NCBI RefSeq assembly: GCF_000379065.1
Contig: NZ_KB900614.1
Span: 1,076,107 to 1,140,106 of the forward strand
Direction: 5' to 3'
DNA from: Salinispora mooreana
GTDB taxonomy: Bacteria; Actinomycetota; Actinomycetes; Mycobacteriales; Micromonosporaceae
DNA: 64,000 bases
The notes beneath the pieces are model-generated. The model saw only the letters and a list, made by a program, of their open reading frames with translations, did no database searches and was not told the DNA's origin. Positions 46,687 to 55,482 of the stretch are shown here, one piece after another; position 1 is the stretch's first letter; every line of letters starts with the position of its first letter. The position numbers were made by a program, and so were the translations under genes.

Positions 46687-46736
46687 ATACTGATTAGTAT
46701 CTGGATACCAGACGGTATGTAGATACTGGGTCGTAT
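46687..46736. promoter_or_regulatory. Three evenly spaced palindromic operators
   Basis: Three 14-bp palindromes of identical 5-4-5 design begin at 46687 (ATACT-gatt-AGTAT), 46705 (ATACC-agac-GGTAT) and 46723 (ATACT-gggt-CGTAT), exactly 18 bp apart. They lie in the 84-bp gap between the ABC exporter and the TetR gene and overlap the exporter promoter. TetR dimers commonly bind such sites; occupation of all three on related helix faces is inferred. Confidence 0.8.
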
Positions 46737-46741
46737 GTCAA
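46712..46741 (-). promoter_or_regulatory. Promoter of the ABC exporter operon
   Basis: On the minus strand, a perfect TTGACA (46741-46736), an 18-base spacer and TACCGT (46717-46712). The second and third palindromes overlap the -10 box, the spacer and the edge of the -35 box. Confidence 0.7.
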
Positions 46742-46760
46742 TGGGGTAGGTTCGGTACCC

Positions 46761-47351
46761 ATGGCGGAACGACTCACCCGGGCACAGCGACAGGAACTCA
46801 CTCGGGCCCGCCTACTGGACGCCGCGGAGGCCCGGTTCGGCGACCGCGGGATTCACCAGACCTCACTGGATGAGATCGCCGCCTCCGTCGGCCTGACCAA
46901 GGGCGCCATCTACGCGAACTTCAGCAGCAAGAACGACCTCATCGCGGCGATCCTGGAGCGCAGGGTCGGCGGCCACGAAGAACCGCACCCGATCCAGTCC
47001 CTGGCCACCTGGGCGGCTCGCCTCGGCGACAGCTACGAGTCCAACGTGGACAGGGACGAGAACCGCCGCTTCGCGCTGGCGCTCATCGAGTTCTGGCTCC
47101 ACGGCATGCGCAACGAACCCGCGCGAGCGCTCCTGGCCCGATGGCTCCAGACCGCCCGCGAAGCCACCGCCCAGGACGCCGCCACGCTGACCGGCGCCGA
47201 CCTCCCCCTCCCCGCCGACCAGCTGGCCACCCTGCTCCTGGCGCTCGACATCGGGGTGGGCCTCCAGCGCCTACTGGACCCCGAGTCGGTGCCGGCCGAG
47301 GTCTACACCGCCGGCGTCCAGGCGATTCTGGGGCGCGAACACCCGGAGTGA
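46761..47351 (+). CDS. TetR-family transcriptional regulator
   Basis: 196 residues. The N-terminal helix-turn-helix is ARLLDAAEARFGDRGIHQTS followed by LDEIAASVGLTKGAIYANFS, a canonical TetR DNA-binding region. The C-terminal ligand domain is helical (FALALIEFWLHGMRNEPARA). It is divergent from the ABC exporter across the operator triplet, so it most likely represses the exporter and itself until an exported compound binds. The start is ATG 46761. Confidence 0.93.
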   Translation: MAERLTRAQRQELTRARLLDAAEARFGDRGIHQTSLDEIAASVGLTKGAIYANFSSKNDLIAAILERRVGGHEEPHPIQSLATWAARLGDSYESNVDRDENRRFALALIEFWLHGMRNEPARALLARWLQTAREATAQDAATLTGADLPLPADQLATLLLALDIGVGLQRLLDPESVPAEVYTAGVQAILGREHPE

Positions 47352-47550
47352 CCCCCGCGCCGGTGACCGCACCGGGCAAGGACACGGCAGACCGGGCCCG
47401 TCACAGCCCAGAGACCACGACGTTGCCGAATTGTTACTGCCGACAACAAACTCATGACCTCGACACTCTTGTGCCCTCCGGGGATCGCGGAATACGTTGC
47501 CGGGCACAACAAACCATCCCCCAATCCCCCACCTGGAAAGGACCCTGCAG
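47352..47550. promoter_or_regulatory. Regulatory region of the sugar ABC operon
   Basis: 199 bases. Two copies of ACGTTGCCG (47420 and 47495 areas) each lie beside inverted repeats: TTGTT-N9-AACAA at 47431-47449 and GTTG-N7-CAAC at 47496-47510. TTGTGCCC (47469-47476) is also repeated inversely as GGGCACAA (47502-47509). These are candidate sites for the ROK regulator encoded at the end of the operon. Confidence 0.45.
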
Positions 47551-48642
47551 ATGCGCAAGGGTTTCCTCGCCGCTGCCACCGCCGGCCTCCTGGCCACCGG
47601 CAGCATGGCGGCCTGTGGCGACAACTCCGCCGACGAGGAGTCGGCCGGCAAGACCCCCAAGGTCGGCGTGATCCTCCCGGACAGCAAGTCCTCCGCCCGC
47701 TGGGAGGGCGCGGACCGCACGTTCCTTGAGGAGGCGTTCAAGGAGGCCGGTGTCGAGGCCGACATCCAGAACGCGCAGGGTGACAAGACCCAGTTCCAGA
47801 CCATCGCCGACCAGATGATCACCCAGGGGGTCACCGCCCTGATGATCGTCAACCTGGACTCCGGCACCGGCAAGGCCGTCCTGGACAAGGCCAAGTCGCA
47901 GGGGGTCGCCACCATCGACTACGACCGCCTGACCCTCGGCGGCTCGGCGGAGTACTACGTCAGCTTCGACAACGAGGCCGTCGGCAAGCTCCAGGGCGAG
48001 GGCCTCGTCACGTGCCTCACCGACGGCGGCGTGCAGAACCCGTCGATCGTGTACCTGAACGGCGCGCCGACCGACAACAACGCCACCCTGTTCAAGAACG
48101 GCTACGACTCGGTCCTCAAGCCGAGGTTCGACGCCGGGGAGTACCAGCAGGTCGCGGACGACTCCGTGCCGGACTGGGACAACGCGCAGGCCGCCACCAT
48201 CTTCGAGCAGCAGCTCACCAAGTCCGGCGGCAAGATCGACGGGGTGCTCGCGGCGAACGACGGGCTCGGCAACGCCGCCATCTCGGTGCTGAAGAAGAAC
48301 AAACTCAACGGCAAGGTCCCGGTCACCGGCCAGGACGCCACCCCGCAGGGCCTACAGAACATCCTCGCCGGTGACCAGTGCATGACCGTCTACAAGGCGA
48401 TCAAGCAGGAGGCCCAGGCCGCCGCCGAACTGGCCATCTCGCTGGCCAAGGGGGAGCGGAAGGAGACCGGCCAGACCGTCACGGACCCGGAGAGCGGCCG
48501 GGATGTTCCCGCTGTGCTGCTCACCCCCCAGGCGATCTACAAGGAGAACGTCAAGGACGTCATCGCCGACGGCTTCGTGACCAAGGACGAGGTCTGCACC
48601 GAGGCGTACGCCGAACTCTGCGCAAGCGCCGGCATCAGCTGA
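47551..48642 (+). CDS. Sugar ABC transporter substrate-binding lipoprotein (xylose type)
   Basis: 363 residues from ATG 47551, with GGAAAGGA upstream. The signal peptide ends in MAAC, a lipobox variant, followed by a polar linker. The periplasmic-binding-protein type 1 fold begins KVGVILPDSKSSARWEGADR and includes MIVNLDSGTGKAVLDKAKSQ and YDRLTLGGSAEYYVSFDNEA, features of XylF-like D-xylose binders. GVLAANDGLGNAAISVL and PVTGQDATPQGLQNILAGDQ complete the pocket. First of the xylFGH-type operon ending in a ROK regulator. The sugar is probably xylose or a similar pentose. Confidence 0.9.
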   Translation: MRKGFLAAATAGLLATGSMAACGDNSADEESAGKTPKVGVILPDSKSSARWEGADRTFLEEAFKEAGVEADIQNAQGDKTQFQTIADQMITQGVTALMIVNLDSGTGKAVLDKAKSQGVATIDYDRLTLGGSAEYYVSFDNEAVGKLQGEGLVTCLTDGGVQNPSIVYLNGAPTDNNATLFKNGYDSVLKPRFDAGEYQQVADDSVPDWDNAQAATIFEQQLTKSGGKIDGVLAANDGLGNAAISVLKKNKLNGKVPVTGQDATPQGLQNILAGDQCMTVYKAIKQEAQAAAELAISLAKGERKETGQTVTDPESGRDVPAVLLTPQAIYKENVKDVIADGFVTKDEVCTEAYAELCASAGIS

Positions 48643-48746
48643 CCTCCGCCGTGGCCGTCGCCCGGCACGGGCCATCCCGTGCCGGGCGACGTGTCGCCGC
48701 ATCCGGTGGTACGACGATCTCCCCTCACGTGCGTTAAGGAGTCCCC

Positions 48747-49562
48747 GTGTCCGCGACCCCCCTGCTGGAGCTGCGCGGGATCGACAAGAGCTTCGGTCCC
48801 GTCCAGGTCCTGCGTGATGTCGCTTTCTCCGCCTTCCCCGGGCAGGTGACCGCGCTGGTCGGCGACAACGGCGCCGGCAAGTCCACCCTGGTCAAGTGCA
48901 TCAGCGGCATCTATCCGACCGATGCCGGCGAGTTCCTCTTCAACAGCCGCCCGGTGAGCATCCACAACCCCCGCGACGCCGCCGCACTCGGTATCGAGGT
49001 CGTCTACCAGGACCTCGCGCTCTGCGACAACCTCGACATCGTGCAGAACATGTTCCTCGGCCGGGAGAAACGGCACGGCCTCGTGCTCGACGAGCCGACC
49101 ATGGAGCAGATGGCTGCGGACACGCTCGCCGGGCTCTCCGTCCGCACCGTCAAGTCGTTACGCCAGCAGGTTTCCAGCCTCTCCGGAGGACAGCGGCAGA
49201 CCGTGGCGATCGCCAAGGCGGTGCTCTGGAACAGCAAGGTCGTCATCCTGGACGAGCCGACCGCCGCACTTGGTGTCGCGCAGACCGCGCAGGTGCTCGA
49301 GTTGGTGCGCCGACTGGCCGACAACGGCCTCGCAGTCGTGCTCATCTCCCACAACATGAACGATGTCTTCGCCGTCTCCGACCGGATCGCCGCGCTCTAC
49401 CTGGGCCAGATGGTCGCCCAGGTGAAGACCACCGACATCACCCACGCCCAGATCGTTGAGCTGATCACCGCCGGCCGCTCCGGTGCGCTCGGGCTCAGCG
49501 CGGGCAACGGATCGAACGACACCGGCGGGGAGCCCGCCGCCGCCCCGGGAGCCGCCCGATGA
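48747..49562 (+). CDS. Sugar ABC transporter ATP-binding protein
   Basis: 271 residues from GTG 48747. A single ATPase domain instead of the usual tandem XylG. Walker A is ALVGDNGAGKSTLVKCISGI, the Q-loop is VVYQDLALCDNLDI, the signature is VSSLSGGQRQTVAIAKAVLW, Walker B is VVILDEPTAALGVA and the H-loop is VVLISHNMNDVFAV. It must act as a homodimer. It ends in a Gly/Ala/Pro-rich tail and overlaps the permease start (ATGA). Confidence 0.92.
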   Translation: MSATPLLELRGIDKSFGPVQVLRDVAFSAFPGQVTALVGDNGAGKSTLVKCISGIYPTDAGEFLFNSRPVSIHNPRDAAALGIEVVYQDLALCDNLDIVQNMFLGREKRHGLVLDEPTMEQMAADTLAGLSVRTVKSLRQQVSSLSGGQRQTVAIAKAVLWNSKVVILDEPTAALGVAQTAQVLELVRRLADNGLAVVLISHNMNDVFAVSDRIAALYLGQMVAQVKTTDITHAQIVELITAGRSGALGLSAGNGSNDTGGEPAAAPGAAR

Positions 49563-50821
49563 CCAGCACCGCCCTCCCCGACCAGGAATCCCCGGCCACC
49601 CCCGCCGCCGTGCCCACCCTCACCAGCCACGTGCGCGGCTATCTCAGCCGGGTGCGCGGCGGGGACATCGGTGCCCTACCCGCCGTTCTCGGCCTGATCG
49701 TGCTCTGCACCGTCTTCGCGATCATGCGGCCGTCGTTCCTCACCGCCGCTAACTTCGCCAACCTGTTCACCCAGGGAGCAGCGGTCACGCTGATCGCCAT
49801 GGGGCTGGTCTTCGTCCTGCTCCTCGGCGAGATCGATCTCTCCGCCGGCTTCGCCAGCGGAGTCTGTGCCGCGGTGCTGGCCAACGTGGTCACCGTCCTC
49901 GGCTACCCGTGGTATGTCGCGGTGCTCGCCGCCGTCCTCACCGGAGTACTGATCGGCAGCATGCTCGGGATACTGGTCGCGAAGATCGGCATTCCGTCCT
50001 TCGTGGTCACCCTCGCCGGCTTCCTCGCCTTTCAGGGCATCGTGCTGTTGCTGATGGAGGAGGGCAGGAACATCTCGGTCCGTGACCCGGTGCTGGTGGC
50101 GATCGCGAACCGCAACCTGCCACCGGCCCTCGGCTGGGCCCTGGCCGGGCTCGCCGTCGCCGGCTACGCCGCGGTCCAGGCGATGCGGTACCGCACCCGT
50201 GCGGCCCGGGGCCTGGTCACCGACCCGCTCACCGTGGTCTTCGCCCGGGTCGTCGGGCTGGCCACCGTGCTCGGCGCGACGGTCTATCTCCTCAACCAGG
50301 AACGCAGCTTCAACGTTCTGATCAATTCGCTCAAGGGAGTACCGATCGTGGTGCCGCTGATCGCGGTACTGCTGATCACCGGGACCTTCGTACTGCAACG
50401 CACCAGCTATGGCCGACACATCTACGCGGTCGGCGGCAACAAGGAAGCAGCCCGCCGGGCCGGCATCAACGTCGACCGGATCCGCATCTCCGTCTTCGTG
50501 ATCTGCTCCGCGATGGCCGCGATCGGCGGCATCGTCGCCGCCAGCCGGGCCAACTCGGTCGACCCGAACACCGGTGGCAGTAACGTACTGCTCTACGCCG
50601 TCGGCGCAGCGGTGATCGGTGGCACCAGCCTCTTCGGCGGCAAGGGTCGGGTCCTCGACGCGGTGCTCGGCGGTGCGGTCGTCGCGGTGATCGACAATGG
50701 GATGGGGCTGATGGGCTACAGCTCAGGGGTCAAGTACGTGGTAACCGGCGTGGTCCTACTCCTCGCCGCCAGTGTGGACGCGCTGTCCCGACGCCGGGCC
50801 GCCGCCAGCGGCGGCCGATGA
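49559..50821 (+). CDS. Sugar ABC transporter permease (XylH type)
   Basis: 420 residues and about ten membrane helices. After a ~35-residue cytoplasmic lead, helices include IGALPAVLGLIVLCTVFAIM and AAVTLIAMGLVFVLLLGEID. The latter ends in the conserved EIDLSAGFASG of BPD-transport family 2. The coupling loop is YAVGGNKEAARRAGINVDRI. It partners with the ATPase and the XylF-like protein. Confidence 0.92.
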   Translation: MTSTALPDQESPATPAAVPTLTSHVRGYLSRVRGGDIGALPAVLGLIVLCTVFAIMRPSFLTAANFANLFTQGAAVTLIAMGLVFVLLLGEIDLSAGFASGVCAAVLANVVTVLGYPWYVAVLAAVLTGVLIGSMLGILVAKIGIPSFVVTLAGFLAFQGIVLLLMEEGRNISVRDPVLVAIANRNLPPALGWALAGLAVAGYAAVQAMRYRTRAARGLVTDPLTVVFARVVGLATVLGATVYLLNQERSFNVLINSLKGVPIVVPLIAVLLITGTFVLQRTSYGRHIYAVGGNKEAARRAGINVDRIRISVFVICSAMAAIGGIVAASRANSVDPNTGGSNVLLYAVGAAVIGGTSLFGGKGRVLDAVLGGAVVAVIDNGMGLMGYSSGVKYVVTGVVLLLAASVDALSRRRAAASGGR

Positions 50822-50884
50822 CCGGGCCGGCCCGACCAGACCGCCGCCACCGCCCCGCCACGCACTGAGGAGCAGTACGCCGCG

Positions 50885-52066
50885 ATGCGCGCAGGACCGA
50901 GCCAGGACGAGATCCGTCGGCAGAACCTCGGAGCGTTGCTGCGGTACGTCCACATGCACGGGGCGACGTCCCGGGCCGAGCTAACCACCACGCTGGGGCT
51001 GAACCGCAGCACCATCGGCGCACTCACCACCGACCTCGCCGCGGCCGGCCTGGTGAGCGAGGGGGCGCCGAAGGAAACCGGCCGGGCCGGGCGACCGTCA
51101 CTGGTCGTCCGGCCCGAGTCGGCCCGGGTGTACGCGTACGCGTACAGCATCGAGGTGGACCGGCTGCGGGCCGCGCGGATCGGTCTCGGCGGCGGGGTGC
51201 TCGACCGGCGGGAACTGGCACGTCCGCGCGGCATCACCGCCGCCGAGGCCGCGCCGTTGCTGGCCCGGGCGGCGCGGGAGATGCAACAGTCCGTGCCCGC
51301 CGACGCGATCTGCGTCGGCGCGGGCGTCGCCGTCTGTGGCCTGGTCCGCCGGGACGACGGACTGGTCCGGCTCGGCCCCACGATGGGCTGGGTGGACGAG
51401 CCGATCGGTGCGGCGATCGGCGCCGAGCTGGGGCCGGGCGTTCCGGTCGTCGTCGGAAACGTCGCCGACGTGGCGGCCTTCGCCGAGCACACCCGCGGCG
51501 CCGCCACCGGCTGCGACAACCTGATCTACCTGTACGGCGATGTCGGCGTCGGTGCCGGCATCATCACCGGTGGGCGTCGGCTGACCGGACACGGCGGCTA
51601 CGGCGGCGAGGTCGGGCACATGGTGGTCCGGCGGGACGGCACCCGCTGCGAGTGTGGGTCGCGCGGCTGCTGGGAGACCGAGATCGGCGAGCACGGTCTG
51701 CTGCGCGCCGCCGGCCGCTCCGACACCCAGGGCCGAGACGCGGTGTTGGCCGTCTTCGAGGCTGCCGACCGGGGTGATGCCCGAGCCCAGACCGCGGTCC
51801 GGACTGCCGGCGACTGGCTCGGCTTCGGCGTGGCCAACCTCGTCAACATCTTCAACCCGGAGTTGGTCATCTTCGGCGGTGCAATGCGGGACCTCTACCT
51901 GGCCGCCGCGGCCCAGGTGCGCAGCCGGCTCAACGCCAGCGCACTGCCCGCCTGCGTGGAACACGTCCGGCTGCGCACCCCCAAGCTCGGCGACGACGCC
52001 GCCCTGATCGGCGCGGCCGAACTCGCCTTCGAACGGCTCCTCGCCGACCCGCTCGACGTCAGCTGA
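50885..52066 (+). CDS. ROK-family transcriptional regulator
   Basis: 393 residues. The N-terminal winged helix-turn-helix is RRQNLGALLRYVHMHGATSR then AELTTTLGLNRSTIGALTTD. The C-terminal ROK sugar-kinase-like domain has the zinc motif CECGSRGCWET (C-x-C-x4-C) after the His of GGEVGHMVVRRDG. It lies 63 bp behind the permease gene, so it is probably in or next to the operon and regulates it in response to the imported sugar, as XylR-type ROK proteins do. The start is ATG 50885. Confidence 0.92.
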   Translation: MRAGPSQDEIRRQNLGALLRYVHMHGATSRAELTTTLGLNRSTIGALTTDLAAAGLVSEGAPKETGRAGRPSLVVRPESARVYAYAYSIEVDRLRAARIGLGGGVLDRRELARPRGITAAEAAPLLARAAREMQQSVPADAICVGAGVAVCGLVRRDDGLVRLGPTMGWVDEPIGAAIGAELGPGVPVVVGNVADVAAFAEHTRGAATGCDNLIYLYGDVGVGAGIITGGRRLTGHGGYGGEVGHMVVRRDGTRCECGSRGCWETEIGEHGLLRAAGRSDTQGRDAVLAVFEAADRGDARAQTAVRTAGDWLGFGVANLVNIFNPELVIFGGAMRDLYLAAAAQVRSRLNASALPACVEHVRLRTPKLGDDAALIGAAELAFERLLADPLDVS

Positions 52067-52099
52067 GCCCCGTCCTCGGTGGAGTTGATCGACGCCGGG

Positions 52100-52354
52100 T
52101 CAGCGATCGACCGGCGTAAAGTCCCAGGAGTGCGGGGGACGCGCGAGCAGGGTCACCGGCGGGTCGGGCAGGGGACGGGGGTTGCCCCGCCACTTCGAGA
52201 TCACCACGACCCGGTGATCGGTGGAGGAGAAGACCTCGCTCGAGACGTACAACGGGTCGTGTTCGAACTCCGGCAAGGCGGTCTCGCACACCCAGGTGAT
52301 CAGATCGGCCATCCCGTACGGCTCGGCCCGTACCTCCCACATCCGCACGATCAT
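52100..52354 (-). CDS. Small protein of unknown function coupled to tsaD
   Basis: 84 residues from ATG 52354, overlapping the tsaD stop as ATGA, so it is translated with tsaD. The sequence [20 protein letters not shown], then [20 protein letters not shown] and [11 protein letters not shown], has the look of a small ferredoxin-like (ABM/dimeric alpha-beta barrel) protein, but this is only an impression. No catalytic motif was recognised. It is the last gene of the tsaE-to-tsaD run. Confidence 0.7.
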   Translation of the reverse strand: MIVRMWEVRAEPYGMADLITWVCETALPEFEHDPLYVSSEVFSSTDHRVVVISKWRGNPRPLPDPPVTLLARPPHSWDFTPVDR

Positions 52355-53415
52355 GTCCACTCCTCCCCGGTAACACTGACTGTCGTCAGTGGCATCGCCG
52401 AATCGGCGGGCAGGTCCAGGCGGCTCGGCGCGACACCGGCGGCGACCAGGTGTGAGCCAAGCGCGGCGACCATCGCGCCGTTGTCCGTACACAACGTCGG
52501 ACGGGGCGTTCGCACCCGGATGTCGTATTTCGCCGCGCGCTGCTCGGCCATCGCCCGCAGCCGCGAGTTGGCCGCCACCCCGCCCCCGATCACCAGGGTC
52601 TGCACCCCGTTCGACCGGCAGGCATCCAGTGCTTTTCCGATCAGCACGTCGCACACCGCCTCCTGGAAGGAGGCGGCGACATCGGCAACCGGGATCGGCT
52701 CGCCGGCCCGCTGCCGACGCTCCACCCAACGCGCCACCGCGGTCTTCAACCCAGAGAAGGAGAAGTCGTAGCGGTGCGCTGCCAGGTCCTTGGCCGCGGT
52801 CAGCCCGCGGGGGAACGCGATGGCCGCCGGATCGCCGGCGCAGGCCTCTCGATCGATGTACGGGCCACCGGGGAAGGGCAGCCCAAGAAGGCGGGCGACC
52901 TTGTCGAACGCCTCGCCGGCCGCGTCATCGATCGTGGCGCCGAGCGGGGTGACACCGTGGGCCAGGTCGTCAACCAGCAGCAGCGACGAGTGCCCGCCCG
53001 AGACCAGCAGGGCGATCGCCGGCTCGGGCAGCGGCCCGTGTTCCAGCGTGTCCACCGCAACGTGCGCCGCCAGGTGGTTTACGCCGTACACCGGCTTGTC
53101 GGCGGCGACCGCGTAGCCCTTGGCCGCGGCGACCCCGACCAGCAGCGCCCCGGCCAGACCGGGACCGGAGGTTACCGCGATCGCATCCACGTCGGCGAGG
53201 GTCACGCCCGCCTCCGTCAACGCCCGCTCCATCGTCGGGACGATCGCCTCCAGGTGGGCCCGGCTGGCCACCTCCGGCACCACCCCACCGAACCGGGCAT
53301 GCTGCTCGACGCTGCTGGCCAGCGCGTCGGCGAGCAGGGTATGGCCCCGGACGACACCGACCCCGGTCTCGTCGCAGGACGTCTCGATCCCCAGGACCAG
53401 GGGTTCGTCAGCCAT
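52351..53415 (-). CDS. tsaD: tRNA N6-threonylcarbamoyladenosine transferase TsaD
   Basis: Installs the t6A modification at A37 of ANN-decoding tRNAs with TsaB and TsaE. 354 residues with the ASKHA fold: [16 protein letters not shown] at the start, metal-binding HxxxH in [12 protein letters not shown], nucleotide loops [13 protein letters not shown] and [13 protein letters not shown], and the final [11 protein letters not shown]. Its start overlaps the rimI stop. Confidence 0.97.
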   Translation of the reverse strand: MADEPLVLGIETSCDETGVGVVRGHTLLADALASSVEQHARFGGVVPEVASRAHLEAIVPTMERALTEAGVTLADVDAIAVTSGPGLAGALLVGVAAAKGYAVAADKPVYGVNHLAAHVAVDTLEHGPLPEPAIALLVSGGHSSLLLVDDLAHGVTPLGATIDDAAGEAFDKVARLLGLPFPGGPYIDREACAGDPAAIAFPRGLTAAKDLAAHRYDFSFSGLKTAVARWVERRQRAGEPIPVADVAASFQEAVCDVLIGKALDACRSNGVQTLVIGGGVAANSRLRAMAEQRAAKYDIRVRTPRPTLCTDNGAMVAALGSHLVAAGVAPSRLDLPADSAMPLTTVSVTGEEWT

Positions 53416-53899
53416 CGGTCAACTCCTCGTCCCGGCGCATGACCAATGCGTCGGTGTTGCTCGGCTGGTAGTACCCACGCCGCACGCCGATCGCCTCGAA
53501 GCCATGCGCCGCGTAAAGCTTCTGCGCCGGGGCATTGTCCGCGGCCACCTCCAGGAGAGTGCCGCGGACCCGTAGTCGCGCCGCCTCGGCCAACAACGCA
53601 CGCAACAGCAGCCGCCCGACCCCCCGCCGCTGCGCTGACCGGCAGACGGCCATGTTCTGCACCCAGGCCTCCTCGCCGGCGACAGCGGTGAGCCCCGCGT
53701 AGCCGAGCAGGGCTCCCCCCTCGGTCGCCACCAGGTAGTGGTGCCCGTTGGCGAGTTCGTTCCAGAACATGGCGGCTGACCACTGCTCGACACCGAAAAG
53801 GTCCGCCTCGATCGGCAACACCTCGGCAATGTGCCACCAGCGAAACCGCTTTAGCTGGAGGCGGCTCCCGCCGCCACCCGGTTCGCCGCCCCCACTCAC
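53408..53899 (-). CDS. rimI: Ribosomal-protein-alanine N-acetyltransferase (GNAT)
   Basis: 163 residues. A GNAT acetyltransferase with the acetyl-CoA-binding motif A in [20 protein letters not shown] (R/Q-x-x-G-x-G) and [20 protein letters not shown]. Its place between tsaB and tsaD is the conserved location of rimI. Overlaps of 8 bp with tsaD and 4 bp with tsaB show tight coupling. Confidence 0.93.
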   Translation of the reverse strand: MSGGGEPGGGGSRLQLKRFRWWHIAEVLPIEADLFGVEQWSAAMFWNELANGHHYLVATEGGALLGYAGLTAVAGEEAWVQNMAVCRSAQRRGVGRLLLRALLAEAARLRVRGTLLEVAADNAPAQKLYAAHGFEAIGVRRGYYQPSNTDALVMRRDEELTDG

Positions 53900-54573
53900 G
53901 GCAGGACCGGCTTGCGGCCCGCCGCCGCGACCGCGTCCGGGCGTCGCAGGTAGAGCGGGGTGAGTGGCTCACCGGGGGCGCCGGCGGCGATCCGCTCCGC
54001 CGCGAGCTGCGCCAGCGCCACCGGCATCGGGTAGCGGGGCTCGTCGGCGGCCGGCAACTCCAGCGTCGCCGCGTACCGGTGCGCACCGTCGCCGATCACG
54101 GCGACAACCGCCAGGTCACGGGCGCGCGCGGCAGCGACCTCCGGAGCGGAGACCTCGGGGCCAACGATCCGTTGGCCGGCCCCGTCGTACACCGCCCAGT
54201 AGATCTCCCGACGGCGCGCATCGGTCGCCGCCAGGACCGGCTCGCCAGCGGCGGCCGGGAAACCGATGCCGTCCAGCGAACAGACCCCGTAGGTCGGCAC
54301 GCCGAGCGCCTGCCCCATCGTGGCGGCGGTGACCAGCCCCACCCGCAGCCCGGTGAACGGGCCCGGTCCGAGGCCGGCGACGATCGCACCGAGAGCGGAG
54401 GGGCGCGCCCCGAGATCGGCCAGGACCGCGTCCACCTGTGGGGCGAGCAGCTCGCCGTGGGCGCGGGCGTCAACGGCGCAGCGCTGCGCCCGCACCTCGA
54501 CGCCGGCCGCCGTGACCTCCACCAGCGCGGCGATCACCGCGGGGGTCGAGCTGTCCACCACCAGTACGAGCAC
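53896..54573 (-). CDS. tsaB: tRNA threonylcarbamoyladenosine biosynthesis protein TsaB
   Basis: 225 residues. A dimerisation partner and scaffold of TsaD in t6A synthesis. The ASKHA-type N-terminal domain begins LVLVVDSSTPAVIAALVEVT, with LGAIVAGLGPGPFTGLRVGL and GQALGVPTYGVCSLDGIGFP as family hallmarks. It carries no complete active site, as expected. It precedes rimI and tsaD on the minus strand; ung separates it from tsaE. Confidence 0.94.
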   Translation of the reverse strand: MLVLVVDSSTPAVIAALVEVTAAGVEVRAQRCAVDARAHGELLAPQVDAVLADLGARPSALGAIVAGLGPGPFTGLRVGLVTAATMGQALGVPTYGVCSLDGIGFPAAAGEPVLAATDARRREIYWAVYDGAGQRIVGPEVSAPEVAAARARDLAVVAVIGDGAHRYAATLELPAADEPRYPMPVALAQLAAERIAAGAPGEPLTPLYLRRPDAVAAAGRKPVLP

Positions 54574-54628
54574 GGTGAACCAGCCTAGCCGCCCGGCTGG
54601 CGGACCCGGCCCCGCCCCGGCGAAGCGA

Positions 54629-55330
54629 TCAGCCGGCGGCGCGTTCCCAGTCGATCGTCGGCAGACCGGCGTCGGCGAGCGCCTTGTTGGTCGCGCTGAA
54701 CGGGCGGCTGCCCAGGAACCCCCGCGGGTTCATCGGGCTGGGGTGTCCCGCTTCCAGCACCACGTGGCTCGGGTTCGTCACCAAAGTCGCCTTCTTTCGG
54801 GCATACCCGCCCCAGAGCAGGAAGACCACTCGGTGCTCCACCGCGTTCAGCGCCCGGATCGTCGCGTTGGTGAACTCCTCCCAGCCGCGGTTGGCGTGCG
54901 AGCCGGGGCTGGCCTCGCGGACCGTCAGCACCGAATTGAGCAGCAGCACCCCCTGCTCGGCCCAGCCACCCAGATTTCCACCGGCCGGCCTCGGCACGCC
55001 CAGGTCGGCACCGAGTTCCTTGAAGACGTTGCGCAGTGAGGGTGGTGTCGCCACCCCCGGGCGGACGCTGAAGCTCAGCCCGTGCGCCTGCCCGGCCCGG
55101 TGATAGGGATCCTGGCCGAGGATCACCACCCGGGTCTCCGTCGGCGGGCAGAGCTGGTAGGCCGAGAAGAGGTCCGCCACGGGCGGGAAGACGGTCTGGG
55201 TGGCGTACTCCTGCGCGACGAAACCGGCGAGCGCCGTGGTGCGGGCCGGGTCGAGCTGCGGAGCGAGCGCGGACCGCCACCCCGGTGGCAGCAGGGACAG
55301 CAGGTCCAGGGCGGGTGCGTCGTCGGGCAT
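54629..55330 (-). CDS. ung: Uracil-DNA glycosylase (family 1)
   Basis: Removes uracil from DNA to start base excision repair. 233 residues from ATG 55330. The catalytic water-activating motif is VVILGQDPYHRAGQAHGLSF and the Leu-loop motif is EAGHPSPMNPRGFLGS. VLLLNSVLTVREASPGSHAN is the conserved middle. It stands between tsaB and tsaE, an unusual interruption of the tsa cluster; 55-bp and ~150-bp gaps flank it, so it may have its own promoter. Confidence 0.96.
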   Translation of the reverse strand: MPDDAPALDLLSLLPPGWRSALAPQLDPARTTALAGFVAQEYATQTVFPPVADLFSAYQLCPPTETRVVILGQDPYHRAGQAHGLSFSVRPGVATPPSLRNVFKELGADLGVPRPAGGNLGGWAEQGVLLLNSVLTVREASPGSHANRGWEEFTNATIRALNAVEHRVVFLLWGGYARKKATLVTNPSHVVLEAGHPSPMNPRGFLGSRPFSATNKALADAGLPTIDWERAAG

Positions 55331-55482
55331 CAGGGGCCTTTCCGGTCGGGGCGTCCCGCGCACTCTAGTCGCCGGTGGTGACATCGCCGGCCGCCTCCGG
55401 CGTGCCACCGGACGACGCTACTCCGGGTCGCCACGTCGAGCCCACCAGGACGACCGACTCCCATGCGGGTCCGTCGACTCGG

